Of a stretch of 64,000 nt of DNA, positions 54,850-64,000 are shown piece after piece (the first letter of the stretch is position 1; each line of letters starts with the position of its first letter). The notes beneath the pieces are model-generated. The model saw nothing but the letters and a program-made list of their open reading frames with translations. It was not told the DNA's origin and made no database searches. Source of the DNA: Calliopum simillimum (lineage: Eukaryota > Arthropoda > Insecta > Diptera > Lauxaniidae). A program made the position numbers and the translations under genes. The DNA lies in assembly GCA_951812925.1 (NCBI GenBank), contig OX638369.1:60650228-60714227 (forward strand). Direction: 5' to 3'.

Positions 54850-55805
54850 TATTTTATTATAATGTGTCTTGAATATTGACGTAAAAGTCTGGTTATAAAA
54901 TGGAAACAAGAAAAATTTTAAAAAATCGTTTAGAAAAATCTTTACGAATTCGTTACGAAAACTCTAAACAGTTTCCAGTTCGTTCCGAAAATTCGAAAGA
55001 AAAAGTTTAAGATATTCTTCAGAGAAATGTTTACAAAATCGTTACGAATTCTTTACCAAAACGCTTAACAGTTTCGAATTTGTTCAGAAAACTCTGAATT
55101 CAGAAAAATTCAGAATATTTGGGTTGTTGGGTTGTTTCTGGCAACATAAACAATATATATTTTTGAAAAAATTATACATTGAGTCAGTTTTAGTTTATTT
55201 TTAAAATTTTATGTCATCGAAAAATTACCATAAAACTTACTGAAGTTGAAGTGCTTTTGCCGGAATTAAAATTTTTATATTTTTATTATATTTAAAACAT
55301 CATCTTTGAAATGCAAATATATCGTTAGCTTAATATGGAAAAGGCGTAACTCACATTTTCAATACTTTATAGGATGAGGAAAAAACTGAATAAAATTTGA
55401 TACGCCAAACATTTAAAAAAAATTTTAAATGCAATTTACAACAAAAATTATCAACAATTTTCATTCTGGGATTTTTTTTTTATTTTCTTTGTTTTTTGGG
55501 TAGTTGTGTTAGGTCTTTTCATTTTAAAATTTAAAAAAAAAAAAGTGAGTTTTTACAATAAAGCAAAAATTATGAATAAAATTTAAGTTATTCAATATAA
55601 AATGAAAAGGAAAACCTTTACAAAGAAAGTTAATTGGATTGGACAAAAATTTGAACGAAAATGTTTATGTTTTGTATGGAAGATTATCATAAAAGTGGTG
55701 ACAATCAGCAGCTAACAACAATTTAAAACATTAAAGTGTACATCAAGTAAAGTTTATGATAATAAAGTACCCACAGCAACTAAACTCATAGATAGTATTA
55801 ATGTT
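54850..55805. other. Non-coding stretch with a short GTTACGAAAA-type repeat
   Basis: 54930-55110 repeats variants of TCTTTACGAATTCGTTACG and AACAGTTTCGAATTCGTTC at ~100 bp spacing. The rest is AT-rich without features. Confidence 0.4.
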
Positions 55806-55811
55806 TTCCCA

Positions 55812-56255
55812 TCAGTATATCTTGATATTCTTCGTATTGACTATTGACTTCGGGTGACTTTCGGGAACTTTCGGATGCCTTAGAAAACTATCAATTAAGG
55901 CTTTTTGATAGTCCGCCATAGATGCGTTCCTTCTAGTATACCTTGGAATTCGCTGTTTTGATTTGGAAGCCTTCGAGTGAACTTCTGGAGCCTTCGGATG
56001 TCCCAAAAAAACTACCAGTTAAAGCTTTTTGATAGTCCGCCAATAATATTTTCCCTCTAGTATACCGAAATATTCTTCGTTTTGACTATCAAGCCTTCGG
56101 GTGGCCTTCGAGAACCTTCGAGAATCTTAGAAAACTATCAAATAAGGTTCATTGATAGTCTACCATAGATGTTTTTCCTCTAGTATACCCAGATGTTCTT
56201 CGTTCTGACCAAAAAACCTTCGGATGACCTTCGGGAACCTTCGTGTGTAGCATAA
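55812..56255 (+). repeat. 122 bp tandem satellite, ~3.6 units
   Basis: Units begin near 55825, 55947, 56070 and 56192 with ATATTCTTCGTTTTGACTAT variants. They continue through CCTTCGGGTGACCTTCGGGA, GATAGTCCGCCATAGATG and CTCTAGTATACC. Divergence between units is moderate. The same unit occurs inverted at 10145-10500. Confidence 0.85.
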
Positions 56256-56259
56256 AAAA

Positions 56260-58312
56260 CTTCTCATATTTGAGATTCGCTTACTGCCAAGTTTTCAGCT
56301 TAATTAACAGAATAGCTTCTGAGTGATTTTAACACTATTTAAACGCTACATATTGTGAGTTAGGGCTTTTTTCTTTCAAGAAATTTTTGTTACGTGTTAG
56401 GGCTTATTAAAAATTGACTATAACTTGGCTATTTTTGATATTATCATGCCAAATTTTTGTAGGGAGGTGCATTAGAGAGTGGCCAACCAGAATATGCAAA
56501 AAAGTCAATTTCGAAAAAATTTGAGATACGCCTTTTCCATATTAAGATAACGATATGTACTAAACGTTAGTTAAAGAACATAAAAATAAATCTTTGAGGG
56601 TAACTGGACATATTTGAATACTTCTGCATACAAGAAATTTAGAAAATTAGATTTTGAATTTATCACATCTAGAGCTTTAAAACGAAACACTGTGCGTTGT
56701 CGCAAAACCGGACAATTTTTAACTGAAAATTAACGAAGCCAGTATTTCTTTCAGTTCAATTGAAAACAGCACTTTGAACTTGAATGGACTCTGGTATCTT
56801 TGCGTTGGCACATTAACGTAATTTCAGGTGCAGTTATAATTAAGAAAGATTGTTGATCGAGTTGATTTCTTAATGTCATTTTTCTCATTCATGAAATTTC
56901 CAACTTTAATTTGTTTTTTTTTTTTTTTTTTCTAATTAAGAAGAAAAGCAATAAAAATAGGAAAATGGCAACGAAAAGAAATGCAATTAATTTAATTTCA
57001 CTTCAAACGCTTGCTATCTAGAGGAGGGGGAGGGGAGCGCCTTGACTTGTGTGTGCAAAAATAATTCAAAATAATCCTCAAGTAAAATCAAGGTTAAACG
57101 TTAAAACAAAAAAAAATTAAAAGCAAAAAGATAAAGCAAAAATGCCGAACCATTTTTATGTCTAGGCGCCACAAAAGTGGGCGCATTGAATTGTTCTGGC
57201 CCTCCTCTTCTTCTCCGTCGATGTTGTCGCATTAAAAACCCACGCAAATAAGAAGATAGCGGGTTGGCGGTGTGCAAAAAGAAAGGGGGAATACGTTCCA
57301 CACTTATGACAGTATTTTCTTGCGTGTCACCGCCCTTGTCACCCCCTCATAGTGGACACAAAACATTTTCCTGGCAGTGGAACTATAAATTTTTCACTGG
57401 CGTTTTTTTTTTTTATCGCTCACGCGCCTCTGACGTTGGATCATTTCTAGTTTATTTGTTGTGCCAAAAAGAAAAAAAAAAGAAGAAAACCGAAGGTACT
57501 CGTATCCAATAAATATAAAATGCTCATATGGTGCTGCTGCTGCCGCCGTTTTACCTGCCTTATTATTTATTTTTGTTTTTATCGCACATGCTTGTTCTAA
57601 TTATATCCGCTGATAAAAAGGTAGGATCGCATCGATCGCAACTTCATAAGAGCACACAATAATCACAAAATGATGATAATGCGCTCTCTATCATTCTGTC
57701 TCACTCTATTTTAAAAACATTTTTCTCTCTTTTTTCTTCATTGCATATAAATCTGCAATTTTTCGATAAAAGAAATAAATAGTTAATGATAATGATAACG
57801 AATGAGAGGCAGAAATAGAGCATAAAGAGAGAGTGATGTTCACGTGACAAGTCAGATGTGATTGTCAGTCACAGAACAAAAAAAAAAAAATTAAGAAGTC
57901 ATCTGGTTTTCATTCTTGTTCCTACTGATGCTTCTTTGGAAACGATTTTCATTATTCAGTAATTATGATATAGAAAGTGTAAGTTTTTATTGGACTTGAT
58001 ACTTGAAGAAACATTCTTTCTTCATTTTTTTCAAAATTTCAATCTGTTAATAGGAGGGCAGGGCAGCAGTCAATAATAATTTCCGATCTATCAAGCTTAT
58101 CGATGAAGACTTTCAGACGACTAAATATACACTTTAAATCATGAAATCTTATCTGGGTGGGTAACATGGTGTCAACTGGGAATTTGATTTTCTGATAAAT
58201 TGACCGGATTGGAATGGTCTAGCGCATACATAAGGACTGTCCCATGATTTACTTGATTATGGCATTTGCTGAAATGTGGGTGTGTTATTTTATCGATGTA
58301 CATATATATATA

Positions 58313-58348
<36 letters not shown>

Positions 58349-58615
58349 TAAAACCAAAACTAGTGCATCGAAAAGAATTGTCCTAGTGGTTATTTTCAAT
58401 TTTTTTGCTTTGCGAAAAAAGCTTCTGTTGTGTTTTGGACGACGAAAAAGATTTCAAACAGCTATTGGGTCACGAAAAAGCAAATTTTATTAGAAGAAAA
58501 TCTAAAAAAATTTCCCAAGCAATATATGGTTTGGCAAGTCATATGCACCTGCGGTGGGAGTGTTGTATATAAAATTCAATAATTTTTAAACTGTTGATCT
58601 TAGAGTTTTGATTTT
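56260..58615. other. Non-coding stretch, host-like
   Basis: AT-rich DNA with a T run (56914-56931), a GC-richer part at 57130-57330 and 57520-57560, and a GAGAGAGAG/CACGTG area at 57800-57850. No convincing gene; the short frames lack motifs. Confidence 0.35.
58306..58346. repeat. (TA)n microsatellite
   Basis: About 20 TA dinucleotides with one AG interruption on each side. The Tyr/Ile open frame here is an artefact. Confidence 0.95.
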
Positions 58616-58620
58616 TTTTT

Positions 58621-59415
58621 TATACCCTACACCCAGGGTATATTCACTTTGTCCTTCCGTTTGTAACGCAGAGGAGGCGTGGCAGATATGGAAAACTTTA
58701 TATATTCTTGATCAGCGTCACCTCCTGAGTCGATATAGCCATGTCCGTCTGTCTGTCTGGCTGGCTGGGTGGCTGGCTGTGTGTTGAAATACACTTTTTG
58801 GGAAAACTGAACAAGATAATTCAATGAAATTTGGTACACTGCCTCCGTCGTCAAAGTTAGCTCGGGGGATTGAAAATGAGCAAAATCGATCAACGGACAC
58901 GCCTACCACCCATACAAAAAATATATTCAAAATGCAATTTTAGGAGTATTTTTCACGACAATGCAACCAAAATACACTTAAATGCTACAAATTGTAAGCG
59001 CAAGTTCTGAAAAAAAAACTTAGCGAATTTGGACAAGAGGGCGTGACACCTCCCATATAACCAAATGCATCAAAACGCTACACTAAAAACGTTTCTTGAT
59101 ATATTGAAACCAAATTCGAATCAGACACTAAGAATTATAAATGAAAGCTCTCAACAAAAATTAGTTGAGATTGGACAAGAGGGTGTGGCACCTCCCATAT
59201 AAGCAAATGTTTCAAAATGCTATACTGAAAGAGTTTTTTGAGATAATCCAACCAAATTTCACTCAGACACTAAGAATTATAAATGCAAGCTCTGAGCAAA
59301 AGCTGGGTGAACTTGGGCAAGAGGGCGTGGCACTTCCCATATGAGCAAAATTTCAAAAATACTGCAGTGTAGGGTATTTAATGTTTGGCCAGGCCAAAGA
59401 TTACACCCTTACTAG
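58621..59415 (+). mobile_element. Complete DINE-like (Helentron-associated) element, 795 bp
   Basis: The best copy in the window. The 5' end is a stem, TATACCCT/AGGGTATA, at 58621-58642. Next come TTTGTAACGCAGAGGAGG and a TATATTCTTGATCAGCGTCA core, GTCGATATAGCCATGTCC, and a GTCT/GGCT microsatellite at about 58745-58780. Then follow about four ~140 bp units, each with GAGGGCGTGGCACCTCCCAT and TCAAAACGCTA. The 3' end is a perfect 7 bp stem, TTTGGCC/GGCCAAA (59384-59398), 13 bp, then CTAG before a T run. This layout (5' stem, microsatellite, tandem interior, 3' hairpin, insertion at Ts) is that of DINE-1/INE-1 and mini-me elements, mobilised by Helentron/Helitron proteins. It has no coding capacity. 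Confidence 0.85.
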
Positions 59416-59429
59416 TTTTTTATTTAATT

Positions 59430-59712
59430 AATAATATTTAACAAATTACAAAAATATGTGGATGCATTGTGCTCTCTTATGAAAGGAAGAAGTATTTTTT
59501 TCAAATATTAGGTATTTATAGAGCCCACTGTAACAAGTGACTTGCTTCTTTTGCAGCAACTGCATATAAGTACTTAGCTTGCCATACCAGGAATTTTTTA
59601 GGAAATTTTGTCTGCTTTTGGATTCTAAATTGTTCTTCATTTCCTCGAGCATCAGCAACATAAAAATGTTGGCCCGGAAGCTGCGTAAAATCTGCCAGTA
59701 CATACACTCACG
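59430..59712 (-). pseudogene. Tc1/mariner-superfamily transposase fragment
   Basis: The minus-strand frame reads YVLADFTQLPGQHFYVADAR, then EEQFRIQKQTKFPKKFLVWQ. This is the region around the first catalytic Asp of the same family as the relic at 45060-46140. It is frameshifted after VWQA and lacks both ends. Confidence 0.7.
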
Positions 59713-59814
59713 TTCAAAAAAAAGCCGATTTTAATTTTGTAAGATATTTTAAAATTGTTGTATAAATCAATATTTACCCTGATTTAACTGCCCTAAGTTA
59801 AATATTATTAAGAC

Positions 59815-61805
59815 TTGATATGATAAGTCTTGCGTATGACAATTTTGAAAAGTTTTTTGCAAACAGAGAGTTTATTGAGTTCAGACTTGGGGGTAGAGTA
59901 ATGCACTAAATTTTTAGTTCATTGAGCTTTTCACTAATATTTAATGAATAGTTTGATAGTGAAACTTTTTCCACTACCACTAAATGTAATTAGAGATAGT
60001 GAAAATGTTCTCCATTAAATTTAGTGATAGTGAAAATTTTGTCACTATCAAAAAAATTCATTTGATGGTAATGAAAAATTTTTCACTATCAAACAATTCA
60101 TTAAATGATAGTGGAAAGTTTTTCACTATCATTAAAATTTAATGAAAATATCGAATAACAATTGCACTAAATTTAGTGATAGTGAAAATTTGTTTCATTA
60201 AATTTAATGAAACATTAGTGAAAATTTTCATTAAAGTTTCATTAAATTCAATGAAACAAATTTTCACCATCACTAAATTCAATGAAGCTTTCAATGAAAC
60301 TTCTAAAGAAAATTTTCATTGAAGTTTCATTAAATTCAATGAAACAAATTTTCACGATCACTAAATTTAATGAAGCTTTCAATGAAACTTCTGAAGAAAA
60401 TGTTCATTAATGTTTCATTAAATTCAATGAAACAAAATTTCTCTGTCAATAAATTTAATGAAGCTTTTAATGAAACTTGTAATAGAGTTTTGCATTAAAA
60501 TTGTCATTAAAACATTGGAGTGTGAGAGAATTGTATCAGTTTGAAGGAAGATTCGTTAGAGTCAAATACAAACACGACTTTCAGTTTTATACGATTATTC
60601 AGCGACAAAAAGAGCGAAATATTTGTTGAACCGTTACAAAGTACATGATGGCTGTTAACATAACTAGTCTTTCAAAATTTTCATGTGAATTGTTTCGTCT
60701 TGGGGGTGCGTTAACCATGCCTGCAAAGGAAAATAATCTTACCCCCTTTGGGCATCATTGTGAACCATTGCAACGCGTTGCTTGTATACCTACAGAAAAT
60801 AGTATAATGCGGAAAAAAATAGAGTCATAGATCAAAACAAAATTTGGAAGACTTATCACGACCCTAAAGCTTTATATGTTTGAGCACTTCCAGTGATTAT
60901 TCTTTCACAATGATTTTATTTTTTTTTTTTTTTTTGCAACAAAACTTCTCCTTTCGTAGAGCATAAAAATCTTACTTTCCGATTCTACAAAGTTTAAAAA
61001 TGAGTCGTTAGACGCAATTTCTATCTTTTTACGCAAGGTATTCGGACCAAAAGGAGATGCATGACAAACAAACCTTGAATTTTTCTACATACATTTTTGG
61101 AGCGGTTCTTGTAGCTGAGGAACAAATTTCATTTTGATATTTGAACAGGATATAAACGCAACAATTGCATCTTCTGCATTTTTATCGTGCAAAATTACCA
61201 AGACCAAGAATGTTTAGTGAACATTTATTTCATTGAATTTATTGAAACAATTGAAACATTAGTGAAAATGCTCATTAAAGTTCCATTAAATTTAGTGATA
61301 GTGAAAATTTATTTCATTGGATTTAATGAAACTTTAATGAACATTTTCACTAATGTTTCAATAAATTTAATGAAAGTGAAAATGTTTCATTAAATTTATT
61401 GCAACATTTATTGAAAATTTTCATTAATGTTTCATTAAATTCAATGAAATAAATTTTCACTTTCAATAGATTTAGTGATAATGGAAATTTTCCATTACCA
61501 CTAAATCAGTTATTTGATTGTGAATGAAATTTCACTCTCACTAAATTTAGTGGAGTATTTATTGAAAATTGTCAACTAAATTTAGTGATAATGAAAATTT
61601 TTTTCATTACCACTTAATGAATCTTTTGATAGTGAAAGATTTTTCACTAACACTAGATAAATTTCTTGATAGTGAATATTTTTTCACTTGCACTAAGTTT
61701 AGTGAAAAATAAAATTTAATGCAAAACCCCCAAGTCTGAACTCAATAAACTCTCTGTTTGCAAAAAACTTTTCAAAATTGTCATACGCAAGACTTATCAT
61801 ATCAA
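59815..61805. mobile_element. Foldback-like element, 1991 bp, repeat-filled arms
   Basis: The ends are inverted copies of TTGATATGATAAGTCTTGCG continuing for about 90 bp (AAACAGAGAGTTTATTGAGT, TCAGACTTGGGGGT). Inside both ends the arms (about 59915-60500 and 61195-61720) are made of short diverged tandem and palindromic units such as CACTAAATTTAGTGATAGTG and TTCATTAAATTTAATGAAAC. A unique centre of about 700 bp (60500-61195) includes a 61-codon frame, 60645-60830, with no motif. Long TIRs filled with short repeats are the hallmark of Drosophila FB/Galileo-type elements, but homology is not shown. No target duplication is visible. Confidence 0.8.
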
Positions 61806-61881
61806 ATTTTACGGGATATATCCACATTCCTTAAATTTTGCTGCTTATATGCAATCATATCAGTATTTTGGTTTTCGGTCA

Positions 61882-63368
61882 AAACCAAGTTTAAATAAAA
61901 GTTTCTTGCATATGAGTTTTTTGGCTGAATTATGTTACGTAATAACTTCACGAATCAAATGATCCCAAAATTAAAAAAATCGAATGGGCCCTTTTTGAAA
62001 TAATGAGCCTTAAGCAATAACTATAAAAAGTTAATACAACACAAAATTAAAAATATTTGTAACATTTTGCAAACTATTTTTTCTAAACTAATTTGAGGTC
62101 GCTGAACACGAAAAACGCATTTATTTTTTTTTTCCTTGGGGTCGTTCCCAAGTTATTCGATAATTTATAATTTCGAGGTTATAGCTTCATATACATCAAT
62201 ATATTTCTATGACGCCAAGTCCGATCAATTTTATTTTTCCACGCTTACAAAGAGTGATTAACGGCGCTTCTAACAAGTATACCAATAATTATGCTCCAAA
62301 CAAAATTGACTGAGTTAAAGCAGGAAAAAGCTTGATATTTCAACAATTTTTTAAATTTTTCACATCAACTTCAAATGAAACACTTTGTTTTTGGCACATA
62401 TTTTTTTTTAAATAATTATTTTTAGAAATGTGATTTAATGGCGCATATAATTGTAAACATTTTAAGCCTATGTTGAGCAAAATCGAATGAAATTTCCAAA
62501 AGATATAAAGGCTTTAGTGCAATAAGGAAGATGTGAGAATTTTCGGAATGTTCGGCCTGAGTCAACAGATCCAATTTTTCAGCCTCCAAATGGGACACCC
62601 TACACTTATTGAACATTTTAAAGATGATTTAAGTAACTTCTAATCATTCTCTGTAGAAGAACATTGCGGATTGTATCAAAAATATTAATTTTTGAAAGAA
62701 ATCGAAATTTCTCTATTGCACTAAAACCTTAATATCTTTTGGAAATTTCATTCGATTTTGCTCAAAATAGGCTTAAAATGTTTGCAATTATATGCGCCAT
62801 TAAATAACATTTCTAAAAATAATTATTTGAAAAAAAAATATGTGCCAAAAACAAAGTGTTTCATTTGAAGTTGATGTGAAAAATTTAAAAAATTTTTGAA
62901 ATATCAAGCTTTTTCCTGCCTTAACTCAGTCAATTTTGTTTGGAGTATAATTATTGGTATACTTGTTAGAAGCGCCGTTAATCACTCTTTGTAAGCGTGG
63001 AAAAATAAAATTGATCGGACTTGGCGTCATAGAAATATATTGATGTATATGAAGCTATAACCTCGAAATTATAAATTATCGAATAACTTGGGAACGACCC
63101 CAAGGAAAAAAAAATAAATGCGTTTTTCGTGTTCAGCGACCTCAAATTAGTTTAGAAAAAATGGTTTGCAAAATGTTACAAATATTTTTAATATTGTGTT
63201 GTATTAACTTTTTATAGTTATTGCTTAAGGCTCCTTATTTCAAAAAGGGCCCATTCAATTTTTTTAATTTTGGGATCATTTGATTCGTGAAGTTATTACG
63301 TAACATAATTCAGTCAAAAAACTCATATGCAAGAAACTTTTATTTAAACTTGGTTCAAGCACGCCGTG
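61882..63368. mobile_element. 1.5 kb foldback element (family B, copy 2)
   Basis: Matches 17474-18970 over its whole length, with the central unpaired part in the opposite orientation. The right end is intact (GGTTCAAGCACGCCGTG); the left end starts at AACCAAGTTT and lacks the outer tip. The DINE-like element to its right starts abruptly at TTTGTCC, so this copy probably also inserted into one. Confidence 0.85.
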
Positions 63369-64000
63369 TTTGTCCTTCCGTTTGTAACGCAGGGAAGGAG
63401 GCGTGGCAGGTATAGAAAAGTATATATATTCTTGATCAGCGTCACCTCCTGAGTTGATATAGCCATGTCCGTCTGTCTGGCTGGCTGGCTGGGTGGCTGG
63501 CTGTGTGTTGAAATACACTTTTTGGGAAAACTGAGCAAGATAATTCAATGAAATTTGGTACACTGCCTCCGTCGTCAAGGTTAGCTCGGGGGATTGAGCA
63601 AAATCGGTCAACGGACACGCCTACCGCCCATACAAAAATTATATTCAAAATGCAATTTTAGGAGTATTTTTCACGACAATGCAACCACAATACATATAAG
63701 TACTACGAATTGTAAGCGCAAGCTCTGATAAAAATTTGAGCGAATTCGGACAAGAGAGCGTGGCACCTCCCATATAAGCAAAAGCTTCAAAACGCTATAC
63801 TGAAAGCGTTTTTTGAGATATTCGAACCAAATTTGACTCAGACACTAAGAATTATAAATGAAAGCTCTCAGCAAAAATTGGGTGAAATCAGACAAGGGGG
63901 CGTGGCACCTCCCATATAAGCAAAAGATTCATAATGCTATACTGAAAGAGTTTTTTGAGATAATCCAACTATATTTCACTCTGACACTAAAAACTATTAA
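63369..64000 (+). mobile_element. DINE-like element, 5'-truncated, runs off the window
   Basis: Starts at TTTGTCCTTCCGTTTGTAAC, passes the TATATATTCTTGATCAGCGT core, a GTCTGTCTGGCTGGC microsatellite and three ~140 bp units, and is cut by the window end. The 5' stem is missing because of the adjacent foldback. Confidence 0.85.

Noticed and set aside
58172..58399. Minus-strand frame with Tyr/Ile repeats
   Set aside because: Encoded by a (TA)n microsatellite.

Overview
This is a 64 kb stretch of AT-rich, repeat-packed DNA from an insect nuclear genome. It looks like a cyclorrhaphan fly, and I infer something tephritid-like. The evidence is a copia-type retrotransposon whose primer site matches the internal part of initiator tRNA-Met, as in Drosophila copia, and many copies of an element built like the dipteran DINE-1/mini-me family. 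Mariner, Tc1-like and hAT-like debris is also abundant. I see no bacterial operons, rRNA genes or CRISPR arrays. The species cannot be fixed from the sequence alone.

Host coding content is minimal. The only convincing host exon is on the minus strand at about 1616-2548. It is a Ser/Pro/Thr/Ala-rich exon with an acidic patch, bounded by plausible splice sites. The rest reads as intron or intergenic DNA, possibly introns of that same gene.

Layout. 1-4 kb: host exon, low-complexity A-rich DNA and a truncated TIR element. 5-7 kb: a mariner relic, a 717 bp TIR element sitting inside a DINE-like element, and a 164 bp tandem array. 8.6-14.3 kb: a GC-rich inverted array, a 122 bp satellite family, and a 3.77 kb inverted-repeat element flanked by TA. 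16-20 kb: small palindromic MITEs, a 1.5 kb foldback inside a DINE-like element, and an internally deleted mariner. 21-23.3 kb: a second copy of the 717 bp family split by a DINE-like element and by a hAT-like MITE. 25-30 kb: a LINE 3' tail followed by a complete copia element (25638-30054) with apparently identical 196 bp LTRs, a 5 bp target duplication and an uninterrupted 1304-codon gag-pol. 32-39 kb: LINE, tRNA-like and mariner relics and a diverged direct duplication. 40-48 kb: three further hAT-like elements with exact 8 bp target duplications (one nested in a palindromic MITE), a Tc1/mariner-superfamily relic and a palindromic TA-flanked MITE. 49-54 kb: DINE-like elements interrupted by a LINE tail and by a MITE, a Tc1 relic, and a head-inverted DINE-like chimera. 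55.8-56.3 kb: the 122 bp satellite array. 58.6-64 kb: a full-length DINE-like element, a 2.0 kb Foldback-like element with arms of short repeats, a second copy of the 1.5 kb foldback, and a truncated DINE-like element.

How it works together: only the copia copy looks autonomous. Everything else is non-autonomous or decayed, layered into itself, with the DINE-like elements acting as repeated landing sites. Several long inverted repeats would give hairpin RNA if transcribed.
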